NCBI GenBank assembly: GCA_022822085.1 | Contig: JAJECK010000027.1 | Coordinates: 1-50,167 of the forward strand | DNA from: Candidatus Poribacteria bacterium | GTDB lineage: Bacteria; Poribacteria; WGA-4E; WGA-3G | DNA: 50,167 nucleotides | Reading direction: 5' to 3' | Shown here: positions 36,601 to 43,739 of the stretch, piece after piece | Position numbering within the stretch: position 1 is the first letter of the stretch | Layout of the letters: the number at the start of each line of letters is the position of its first letter | Translations under genes and position numbers: made by a program | The notes under the pieces: generated by a model | Seen by the model: only the letters and a program-made list of their open reading frames with translations | Told to the model about the DNA's origin: nothing | Databases searched by the model: none

Positions 36601-37477
36601 ACTAAAATTGGCTAAACGCGCATACTATAAAAACGCATATTCTAACTATTGGTATCCAGAAACTGTTGGGATTGCATACACTGCAAATGGACTATATGAT
36701 GAGGCATTAAAATTTTACAAATATGCATTCACAGTTATTTCAGATGCATCTTCATTTGGTCGTTTCTGGGGTAAAATCACTGACGAAGGTAAAAAGGTAG
36801 AAGATAAGGGGCGTTATTATCAAATGTTGGATTCATTGGCAGAATCCATTCCATCAACATACACTGGTCATCGCATTGAAATTAACCGAATACTTGTAAA
36901 ACTCAGATTAGCAGAATATTATAGTCAGAACAACATGCGAGAAAAAGCGATGGAAATGATCCAGCAAACAGGTATTGTTGCTGAAAATGCTTGGCTAACT
37001 ATCGGTCCTTTTGATAACATAGCAGGAATCGGATATAATACAGAATATATCACCGAAGATACACCACAGTTAGACCTAACTGCGAAATATGATGGGGTAA
37101 GTGAACAAATCAGTTGGAAAAAATTGACTGATAAAACTCTGAACGGTTTTATTGATATGGGACAGGACAAAAGTTGGAGTGTTGCTTATGCTACGGCAAC
37201 TATTACCTCACCTGAGGAACGTCAGGTACAATTCCGTTTTGATAGCGATGACCAAGGTAAAATGTGGTTGAATGGTGAAGAGATTTATGCAAATTCTCAA
37301 GACAAAAGTATTAGTCTTGATAGAGAGATTATACCTGTAACACTCAATGCAGGTAAAAACACCGTTCTCGTCAAAGTTTGCAATGAGGAAAAGGAATGGG
37401 GTTTCTATCTTCGCATCACAGATATTGAGGGTAAACCAATTGAGGATCTAATTATAAATGAGGCACAAGACAAATAA
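33617..37477 (+). CDS. Large exported TPR protein with LamG-like and PA14/sandwich-like domains
   Basis: A 1,286-residue protein with a signal peptide (TSIFVVVLVFGIVSNYIG). Residues about 35-610 are tetratricopeptide repeats. Residues about 610-815 form a LamG/concanavalin-like jelly roll (ALTLSGNGSFVEI, VSAWIKP, WTHIAGVIDS, IDDVRVWNI, GYWKFDE), inserted into the TPR array, because TPRs resume at about 840 and run to about 1,115. The last 160 residues are a beta-sandwich (WLTIGPFDN, VQFRFDSDDQGKMWLNGEEI, NTVLVKVCNE) that resembles a PA14 or carbohydrate-binding fold. A surface or periplasmic glycan-binding scaffold is the most reasonable inference. AGGAG precedes the start. Confidence 0.88.
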   Translation: MKYLKTSIFVVVLVFGIVSNYIGQLDADEINDEGLQAGFQEFIKMANDYENQNKIDQAIDIYERIIKADPKNQESHSKLASLYTRTNQHEKASQIWDRLLEIDPDKIDYQDNLINSLQAAGKHNEAIDFVQAYIQTQPDVGIHYARLAKLYADNQNEDEAIANYEKAIELRYSDKDTYLKIAELYFVKGNFEGSEKALKNAVLSTTSEWDQQNIEKRLINLYRYQGNLEQKLKEAEDDGNISVEMQKALGEIYLSNGEFEKAAQVYRNALDMINNPYTRNRVTETLIKAYIKQGRSDLAITYYESESMKLPRNTSTTSTYSTSGITTTFGGDDIRKALINAYKNQGKLDEIKSTFKSKYEKDASNPTIIEMLAEIYWNAEEYQQSAEAYQLLSKVEPKNIRSLYLAAVAYKKCNQLDKVMGILKQVDTALASGRHRRDTSFLGAMATICRNNKMYDTAIKLAIDAITEIEKRNDKWGLQYYYSILAKSYQGAKQYEKAYKTYQKAIKYDEHNSMKRTAESEMKKIAKEGKLYEKWIPEQIKNVTENPNDIKYILELAESYVMNDKIEEAVTLYERLAELDSNNPEWYKKLGHYYQTMLPKRRETGEIHEGTALTLSGNGSFVEINDSESLDKITDQVTVSAWIKPTSFPNNYVRIIFRSDEEKQNYRQRSYILVIRSDGKLKISSSPKDEGYASLYSLPGLIKLNEWTHIAGVIDSRKDYMKLFIDGNIVGHRHYNGQNSFVSCRLPLRIGVTHIPDQVQDTSFIGQIDDVRVWNIPRTEAEIRADMNKQLNGDEPGLVGYWKFDEEKDGRIFDSTQNKNDGNLIGDAKIASYSRPIHERPRSEQFEKSINAYQIAIGLEPLSYQLYDKLAQTYVLAGETANAEETYQRALDEPLKQSQHDSAIRAISKLYSADEMADKIILILEGIEPKMEKSAVLSELLGANYKKVGENEKSEHAYAKWLSIRLKALNRQNNEYQYRSFAVELLNKNLYPETALKLAKRAYYKNAYSNYWYPETVGIAYTANGLYDEALKFYKYAFTVISDASSFGRFWGKITDEGKKVEDKGRYYQMLDSLAESIPSTYTGHRIEINRILVKLRLAEYYSQNNMREKAMEMIQQTGIVAENAWLTIGPFDNIAGIGYNTEYITEDTPQLDLTAKYDGVSEQISWKKLTDKTLNGFIDMGQDKSWSVAYATATITSPEERQVQFRFDSDDQGKMWLNGEEIYANSQDKSISLDREIIPVTLNAGKNTVLVKVCNEEKEWGFYLRITDIEGKPIEDLIINEAQDK

Positions 37478-37644
37478 TTTTGAGATTTAAAACAAATATC
37501 TCTCAATCCATAAGATAGATCGTGGTACAGATATTTTAAATATTGCACTTCAAAATGAATTCTGCTACAATGGCAATATTCAAGATATTTATTTCTATAA
37601 ATCGTAATAGCACTGTATAGTGCCAATAAAGAGAGGAAATTGCT

Positions 37645-37902
37645 ATGTTTGTATGTATTGCTTGTGGATATTTGTGGAAAGAAGCCGATGAACCCCCAGA
37701 TGAGTGTCCTGCTTGCACTGCTCCAAAAGAAAAATACATCCCTTATGATGACAGAGCAGAACGATGGGTAAAACGTGCTGTCGCGGCACATGTCATGTAT
37801 CCTGATGAAGAAGGTGCAGATCTTCGGGCAGAGAATTCTGCTCTCTCTTCTCACATAAGATTTGCTTGTGTTGGACTATTGGAAGACCTCAAGAAAGAGT
37901 AG
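37645..37902 (+). CDS. Rubredoxin-like small protein
   Basis: An 85-residue protein. The first 35 residues form a rubredoxin knuckle pair, Cys4-x2-Cys7 (CIACGYLW) and Cys21-x2-Cys24 (CPACTAPK), with the short 13-residue spacing seen in the C-terminal domain of rubrerythrins, so it should bind one iron (or zinc) with four Cys. The remaining 50 residues are helical and charged and are not part of rubredoxin. It probably works in electron transfer or redox sensing in the cytoplasm. GAGAGGAAA precedes the ATG and a good terminator follows, so it may be monocistronic. Confidence 0.82.
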   Translation: MFVCIACGYLWKEADEPPDECPACTAPKEKYIPYDDRAERWVKRAVAAHVMYPDEEGADLRAENSALSSHIRFACVGLLEDLKKE

Positions 37903-37906
37903 ACGT

Positions 37907-37940
37907 AAGAAGTTCCGGTTTTATATCGGGACTTCTTTTT
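37907..37940 (+). terminator. Rho-independent terminator
   Basis: AAGAAGTTCCGG (37907-37918) pairs with CGGGACTTCTT (37927-37937) with one bulge, followed by a T-run. It sits 5 nt after the rubredoxin-like gene and is the most typical intrinsic terminator in the window. Confidence 0.8.
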
Positions 37941-37975
37941 CTGTATAAAACTTTAAGAACCTAAACAGAAAGGAA

Positions 37976-38016
37976 CGGCATTTACAGACATATATGCAGA
38001 TACATTATAAATGCCG
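37976..38016 (+). promoter_or_regulatory. Leader hairpin upstream of the M16 protease operon
   Basis: CGGCATTTA (37976-37984) and TAAATGCCG (38008-38016) form a perfect 9-bp stem. AAAGGAA lies directly 5' of it and TATAATAAAATG directly 3'. With the hairpin folded, the AAAGGAA is about 9 nt from the ATG at 38026, the ideal Shine-Dalgarno spacing; unfolded it is about 50 nt away. It may therefore control translation. Confidence 0.4.
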
Positions 38017-38025
38017 TATAATAAA

Positions 38026-39546
38026 ATGAAACATATACGATCATTGCTGATACTATTATTTCTTACATTGAGTAGTGTTGTATCAGCACAAAACCTTGCT
38101 GACAGGGTGGTGGAACATGAATTTGACAATGGACTAAAACTATTGATGATTGAACGTCACACATCCCCAACAGTCGCCCCTTATATTTTGTTTAAAGCCG
38201 GGGCAGTTGATGAGTCTGACGATGCGCGCGGTATAGCACATATGCTTGAGCACATGTTGTTTAAAGGAACAAAGACTATCGGAACGACAGACTATGAAAA
38301 AGAAAAAGAGGTACTCGCTGAAATTGATACATTAGGAGATGCTTTAGATAGAGAACAAGCAAAAGGTTCGAAAGCAGATGCATCAAAAATTACTGAATTA
38401 GAGGGTGCACTCAGGACAAAGCAAGAAGAAGCCAAGCAATGGATCGTCTCTGGAGAATATACCAAAATCTACACACAACACGGAAGTACAGGATTCAACG
38501 CAGGAACTTCTGTCGACTACACAATATATACAGTTGAACTTCCTTCTAACAAGTTAGAATTATGGGCAATGTTAGAATCTGACCGACTCAAGAATGCAGT
38601 ATTGCGCGAATTTTATGTAGAACGGGAAGCAGTCAAAGAAGAACGGCGAATGGCAGTAGATACGCGCCCGGGTGGAAAACTATATGAACAGTTTATTGCG
38701 GCAGCATTCACCGCACATCCTTACGGTATGCCTATCATCGGATGGCCCTCCGATATTGCAATGCTCAATCGTAATAAAGCGAAGGAGTTTTTCAAGATAC
38801 ACTATGCACCAAACAACTCCGTCATGGTAATTGTTGGTGACATTAACATTGAAAATACGATCAAATTGATAGACAAATATTTTGGGGATATTCCATCACA
38901 ACCACTGCCGGATGAGGTTACCGTCCGTGAACCTGAACAAGAAGGTGAACGTCGAATAGAAGTTGAATTTGACGCTGAACCACAGATGATGATTGGCTTC
39001 CATAAACCGACAATCCCACATTTTGATGACTACGTACTTGACATGATAAGTGCTATACTATCGGACGGTCGAACATCACGTTTTTACAAAAACATCGTTG
39101 AACAAAGTATCGCTGTATCTGCAGATTCTATTAATGGATATCCGGGAGCACGTTATGATAATCTCTTTGTTATCAGTGCCACCCCACGTTCACCGAATTC
39201 TACAGTGGACGTTGAAGAAGCACTCTATGCAGAATTGGAAAAACTGAAAACAGAACCTGTTGAAGAGAAGGAATTCAAACGTATCCTCAAACAGATTGAT
39301 GCCGGTTTTATTCGTGCCTTGAGTTCAAACGCTGGAATGGCAAATCAACTTGCATTTTATGAAGGTATTGCAGGAGACTGGCGATATATACTCAATTGGC
39401 GGGAAAAAATGTATGAAATCAAACCTGAAGACATCATGAGAGTCGCTAAAACCTATTTCAAAAAGAGCAACCGCACCGTGGCAACACTTGTCAAGAAGGA
39501 TGTTGAAACATCAGAAGATATGGTTGACGAGGAGGAAAGTGAATGA
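38026..39546 (+). CDS. M16-family zinc protease, catalytic subunit
   Basis: A protein of about 506 residues with a signal peptide (HIRSLLILLFLTLSSVVSAQ). It carries the inverted zinc motif HxxEH in IAHMLEHMLFKGT and the distal Glu in VEREAVKEER, so it is an active M16B-type peptidase (like the YmxG/PqqL group). A Lys/Glu/Ala-rich insertion of about 50 residues follows the zinc motif. The ATG at 38026 directly precedes the signal peptide and is preferred; ATG 38011 lies inside the leader hairpin. The stop overlaps the next M16 gene by 4 nt. Known bacterial M16B enzymes of this type work as a pair of one active and one inactive subunit in the periplasm, degrading small peptides. Confidence 0.9.
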   Translation: MKHIRSLLILLFLTLSSVVSAQNLADRVVEHEFDNGLKLLMIERHTSPTVAPYILFKAGAVDESDDARGIAHMLEHMLFKGTKTIGTTDYEKEKEVLAEIDTLGDALDREQAKGSKADASKITELEGALRTKQEEAKQWIVSGEYTKIYTQHGSTGFNAGTSVDYTIYTVELPSNKLELWAMLESDRLKNAVLREFYVEREAVKEERRMAVDTRPGGKLYEQFIAAAFTAHPYGMPIIGWPSDIAMLNRNKAKEFFKIHYAPNNSVMVIVGDINIENTIKLIDKYFGDIPSQPLPDEVTVREPEQEGERRIEVEFDAEPQMMIGFHKPTIPHFDDYVLDMISAILSDGRTSRFYKNIVEQSIAVSADSINGYPGARYDNLFVISATPRSPNSTVDVEEALYAELEKLKTEPVEEKEFKRILKQIDAGFIRALSSNAGMANQLAFYEGIAGDWRYILNWREKMYEIKPEDIMRVAKTYFKKSNRTVATLVKKDVETSEDMVDEEESE

Positions 39547-41696
39547 TTCAGAAACACATGAAGAGTCTAATCGGAATAATCACATTAATCACATGTTTAC
39601 TTGCTTTAGGTGTCATACCCACTGATGCAAAACCACATGAAGAACTTGAATTTGAACCAATTCAATTCAAACCGCCTGTACCACAGAAACATGTATTATC
39701 CAATGGTATGATATTATATTTGCTTGAAGATCATGAATTACCTATATTTGACATAAGTGGTCTTGTAAAGACTGGAACTATTTATGATCCAGCCGATAAA
39801 ATCGGATTAGCATCTATTTTCGCAAGTGTCATGCGAACGGGTGGAACTATATCACGGGAACCGGATATCCTGAATGAAGAACTTGAATCTATGGCAGCTT
39901 CTGTTGAGATCGGTATGTCGCCTGAATACGGTTCAGTGAGTCTTTCTTCTTTAGCTGAGGATATAGAAAAAGGATTAGAAATCTTTTCAGATATACTGCA
40001 AAATCCAGCATTCAGAGAAGATAAATTAGAACTACGTAAACAGCAGGCGATTGAAGCAATTCGCAGGAGAAATGACAATCCTATCCAATTGGCCTGGCGA
40101 AATTTCTCATCTACGCTATATGGTAAAGATCATCCATTTGGATGGTATTCAGAAATTGAACATGTTGAGAGTATTACTGTAGAGGATCTTCAGGCATTCC
40201 ATTCCAAATACTATCATCCCAACAATATCATGCTTGCTATCACCGGTGATTTTGATACAGATACGTTAATCATGCAACTTGAGACAACGTTTGATGGATG
40301 GGCAACATCGGAGATTGAATTACCAAAAATTACTGAAGTAGAAAACGCACCAGTCCCATCTGTCAACTATATTCACAAGGATCTTCCCCAGACGACTATG
40401 TTGATTGGGCATTTTGGTATCAAACGCACACCAGATTTTCCAGATTTCTTCGCGCTCCGTGTAATGAATGAAATACTTGGTGAAGGCGGTTTTACTTCAC
40501 GTTTGATGGCAGAAGTCCGTGAGAAACATGGACTGGCATATATGGTCGGAAGTTTGATGTCAATGAGTTTCTATACGAATCCGGGTGAATGGTTTGCGTA
40601 TTCTCAGACGCGGACCGAGAAAACTGCTGAAGCTATTGAACTGATTATCAACGTTGTCAAAGATTTGCGCGAAAACCCAGTTCCATCAGATGAGTTACAA
40701 CGAACCAAAGATTCACTCATCAATTCTTTTGTATTTAGTTTTGAAAGTAGTTCTCAAATAGCATTTCAGCAAATGATGCTGGCATATCGTGGGTTTGCAC
40801 CAGATTATCTGGAGACCTATACAGACAATATCGCGGGAGTCACTGCTGAGGATGTTCAGAATGTAGCACAGAAATACTTACATCCAGATGCCCTGACGAT
40901 TGTAACTGTTGGGAATCAGGAAAACTTTGATCGTCCATTAAGTGAATTCGGTGAAGTGAATGTGATTGAAATTAAGCAGCCAGATCCACCGCCAACAGAA
41001 CCGATACCAGAAGCAAGTGACACTGACATAGCCAAAGCCAGGGAAATCCTTGATGCATCCGTTGATGCATACGGGGGATTAAATAAACTTGCAGCAGTGA
41101 ATAACTTTGTTTTGGAATCAAATAACACATTAAATACGCCAGGTGGACAGATGGAATTAGAAGTCGGTATCACTCTTCTATACCCTGATAAATATCGCCA
41201 AGATATCAATACGCCTCAGGGAACAATTAGTATGATTTATGATGGGGAAGCAGCATTTGCAACTTCTGCAATGGGAATACAACCATTGCCACCTGAAATA
41301 ACTACTGCGATCAAGGATGCTGTTTTCAGAGATCCGATACATCTCCTTGTCCATCTTTCTCAGAGTGAATCCGCGCAAATACAATTTGCTGGTTCTGAGG
41401 ATGTTGCTGGATCGCCCGCATCAATTCTGGTGACTGAACAACCTTCAGGAGAAATGTTAAAGATCTATATCAGTGAAGAAACAAATTATATCGTCAAATT
41501 GGTCTATCGCGAAACAGAACAAGGCGTAACTCTGAATAAAGAAAATATCTATTCTGATTTTCGTGAAATAGATGGAATTATGATTCCACACGGTTATGTG
41601 CAGAATATTGAAGGAAATCCATACATTGATAGTCGCAGTACCAGTGTTAAGTTAAACGCTGAGATTGATGAATCATTATTTGAGAAACCAGAATGA
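39543..41696 (+). CDS. M16-family non-catalytic partner with LolA-like C-terminal domain
   Basis: A 717-residue exported protein (signal peptide about 6-29). The first 470 residues have the M16 fold, but the HxxEH position reads GLASIFASVMRTGGT, with Ser91, Ala94 and Ser95 in place of His, Glu and His, so it cannot bind zinc there. This is the classic inactive partner of the preceding gene. After a Pro-rich linker (PDPPPTEPIPE) comes a 200-residue beta-rich domain resembling outer-membrane lipoprotein-sorting (LolA-like) folds, an addition not found in the simplest partners. AGGAGG lies 8 nt before ATG 39543, which overlaps the upstream stop, so the two subunits are coupled for matched synthesis. 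Confidence 0.88.
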   Translation: MIQKHMKSLIGIITLITCLLALGVIPTDAKPHEELEFEPIQFKPPVPQKHVLSNGMILYLLEDHELPIFDISGLVKTGTIYDPADKIGLASIFASVMRTGGTISREPDILNEELESMAASVEIGMSPEYGSVSLSSLAEDIEKGLEIFSDILQNPAFREDKLELRKQQAIEAIRRRNDNPIQLAWRNFSSTLYGKDHPFGWYSEIEHVESITVEDLQAFHSKYYHPNNIMLAITGDFDTDTLIMQLETTFDGWATSEIELPKITEVENAPVPSVNYIHKDLPQTTMLIGHFGIKRTPDFPDFFALRVMNEILGEGGFTSRLMAEVREKHGLAYMVGSLMSMSFYTNPGEWFAYSQTRTEKTAEAIELIINVVKDLRENPVPSDELQRTKDSLINSFVFSFESSSQIAFQQMMLAYRGFAPDYLETYTDNIAGVTAEDVQNVAQKYLHPDALTIVTVGNQENFDRPLSEFGEVNVIEIKQPDPPPTEPIPEASDTDIAKAREILDASVDAYGGLNKLAAVNNFVLESNNTLNTPGGQMELEVGITLLYPDKYRQDINTPQGTISMIYDGEAAFATSAMGIQPLPPEITTAIKDAVFRDPIHLLVHLSQSESAQIQFAGSEDVAGSPASILVTEQPSGEMLKIYISEETNYIVKLVYRETEQGVTLNKENIYSDFREIDGIMIPHGYVQNIEGNPYIDSRSTSVKLNAEIDESLFEKPE

Positions 41697-42466
41697 AATC
41701 ATTAAATTTACGTGTTAGATATTTTCAGGATAGCACTCCTGCAGATGTGCCATGCCGTGAAACTGCATTCATCCATCGTGAGTTTGAAATGCCGCTGCCT
41801 ATTGCTGAAACTGCTTTGGTTTTAGTCGATTTGTGGAACGTGCATTTCATTGAGAGTTGGATTGAACGCGCAAAACAAGTTACAGTAGATTGTGTCGTTC
41901 CAGTCATAGATGCAGCTCGCAAAGTTGGTATGACAATCGTTCATGCACCTTCTCCTTCCGTTGCAGCACAATATCCACAACTTAAACTACACAAACCACC
42001 GCAACCTTCCACACCACCTACATGGCCACCACCTGAATTCAGAAGTCGATCTGGTGACTATGATGTCTACCGCGGCCCTCGTAGTCAACCCCCGGGAATA
42101 GGTATACATTGGGACAAACTTTCATCACAACTTTCAATGTCTCCTGCAATTGATGTTCAAGAGGATGACTTTGTAATTGCAACTGGACAGCAACTACATG
42201 AACTGTTAGAAGAACGTCGTATCCTACATCTTTTATATGCAGGATTTGCTACGAATTGGTGTGTATTAGGGAGAGATTACGGTATCCGCTCAATGGCCCG
42301 TTATGGATACAATATCATTCTGCTACGTGATGCGACCACAGGCGTGGAGTTTCCTGATACCTATGATAATCTGTTCACAACTGAAATTGCAATACGTGAA
42401 GTAGAACAACAATACGGTTTTAGTGCATCAAATGCAGATTTCTTTACTTCAACATCTAATGAATAA
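41693..42466 (+). CDS. Isochorismatase-fold cysteine hydrolase
   Basis: A 257-residue cysteine hydrolase. The Asp of the triad is in LVLVDLWNVHF (Asp46) and the nucleophile is in YAGFATNWCVLGRDYG (Cys190). The catalytic Lys usually found about 30 residues before the Cys is not evident: the segment reads DDFVIATGQQLHELL. A Pro-rich insertion (about 101-118) is also unusual. No signal peptide. The start overlaps the M16 partner stop (ATGA) and the stop is overlapped by the TPR gene. Family members hydrolyse amides such as nicotinamide, N-carbamoyl compounds or ureas; the substrate here is unknown. Confidence 0.85.
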   Translation: MKSLNLRVRYFQDSTPADVPCRETAFIHREFEMPLPIAETALVLVDLWNVHFIESWIERAKQVTVDCVVPVIDAARKVGMTIVHAPSPSVAAQYPQLKLHKPPQPSTPPTWPPPEFRSRSGDYDVYRGPRSQPPGIGIHWDKLSSQLSMSPAIDVQEDDFVIATGQQLHELLEERRILHLLYAGFATNWCVLGRDYGIRSMARYGYNIILLRDATTGVEFPDTYDNLFTTEIAIREVEQQYGFSASNADFFTSTSNE

Positions 42467-43739
42467 TCAATATGTTATAAGTATTCTTGCCGTATTCATC
42501 TTCATTATTTCTGTTGAAAACTTCGCTAATGCTGAACACATCAACGAACACTATCAACGCGGTATAGAATACAGAAAAGCAGGTCAATTCCAAAATGCGA
42601 TCACTTCATTTGAGAAAGTTATCAATATTACAAAATCAGATGTAGACATAAACCTTCTTGCCGATACACATTATCAGATAGCATCAACTCTACACAGAAT
42701 GGAGGAATATAATAAGGCAATTATACAATATCAGCAAGCCATCTCGTTAAACTCTAATTCTTATATCTACCATAATGCCATCGGTATCACTCACTCGGAA
42801 CTCAAACAGTATAAATCAGCGATTGAAGCATTTAAGAAAGCAATAGAATTATCACCAAAGACTACACAACCACACTACAATCTGGGTTTAGTCTATCTCA
42901 AACAAGGGGTTTTCTCTCTTGCTGAAACTGCCTTTAAGAATGCACTTGCAGTTAATTCCAATTGGACAGATGCCTATATTGGTCTCGGTGAAATATACCT
43001 CAAGCAGGGGAATCTTGACAAGGCAGAAAATGTATACTTGAAGCTGACAGATACCAAATCAAATGGTAGTAGCGGTTGGTCTGGTTTAGGTCAGGTGTAT
43101 GCAAAACAGATGCGTTACGAACAGGCAAAAAATGCATTTAATAAAGTAATAAACATTGAAAGTGATAATACACAAGCACATTACCATCTTGCTCAGTTAT
43201 ATAACAAATTGGGTGAAAAGGAATTAGCAGCTTCCACAATGGCGTTCTTCAAAGTTCTACGGCAAACCGACCCACTTCTGGAGAAAGCAAAAAAGTGGAT
43301 CAAAATCCATCCTAATGATCCAAGAGGATATAATAACATTGGAATCATCTATCTAATGCGAAAACGTTTTGACAAAGCAATAGAAAACTATAGACATGCT
43401 ATTTCACTATCTCCAAAATTAGCCACTACGCACTATAACTTAGGTCATGCTTACCATAAGCATGGCAAGTTGAATCTTGCAATCAAGGCATATCAAAATG
43501 CAATTTCTTATGATGGAAAGCTTGCAATCGCACACAATAATATCGCAGTCTGTTATGCGGATTTAGACCAAAAACTTGAGAAAGCACTCATCCACGCTAA
43601 AACTGCAACAAATCTTGTCCCGAATGATGCAAATTATTGGGATACACTCGCCACTGTTTACACGCACCTTGGATTAGACAGTCAAGCAAAGAAAGCCCTT
43701 CAAAAGAAAAATATATTACTTTCCCAATCGAATAAATGA
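42459..43739 (+). CDS. Exported TPR protein
   Basis: A protein of about 426 residues with a signal peptide (QYVISILAVFIFIISVENFANA) and about ten tetratricopeptide repeats to the C-terminus (for example HYNLGLVYLKQGVFSLAETAF, repeated at about 34-residue steps with 'A-x-x-x-Y/F' helices). I chose ATG 42459 because the signal peptide begins there; it overlaps the stop of the hydrolase by 8 nt. Its own stop overlaps the next gene by 4 nt (ATGA). A scaffold for periplasmic or outer-membrane assemblies is the likely role; pairing with an ASPIC/UnbV protein is common in related genomes. Confidence 0.88.
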   Translation: MNNQYVISILAVFIFIISVENFANAEHINEHYQRGIEYRKAGQFQNAITSFEKVINITKSDVDINLLADTHYQIASTLHRMEEYNKAIIQYQQAISLNSNSYIYHNAIGITHSELKQYKSAIEAFKKAIELSPKTTQPHYNLGLVYLKQGVFSLAETAFKNALAVNSNWTDAYIGLGEIYLKQGNLDKAENVYLKLTDTKSNGSSGWSGLGQVYAKQMRYEQAKNAFNKVINIESDNTQAHYHLAQLYNKLGEKELAASTMAFFKVLRQTDPLLEKAKKWIKIHPNDPRGYNNIGIIYLMRKRFDKAIENYRHAISLSPKLATTHYNLGHAYHKHGKLNLAIKAYQNAISYDGKLAIAHNNIAVCYADLDQKLEKALIHAKTATNLVPNDANYWDTLATVYTHLGLDSQAKKALQKKNILLSQSNK

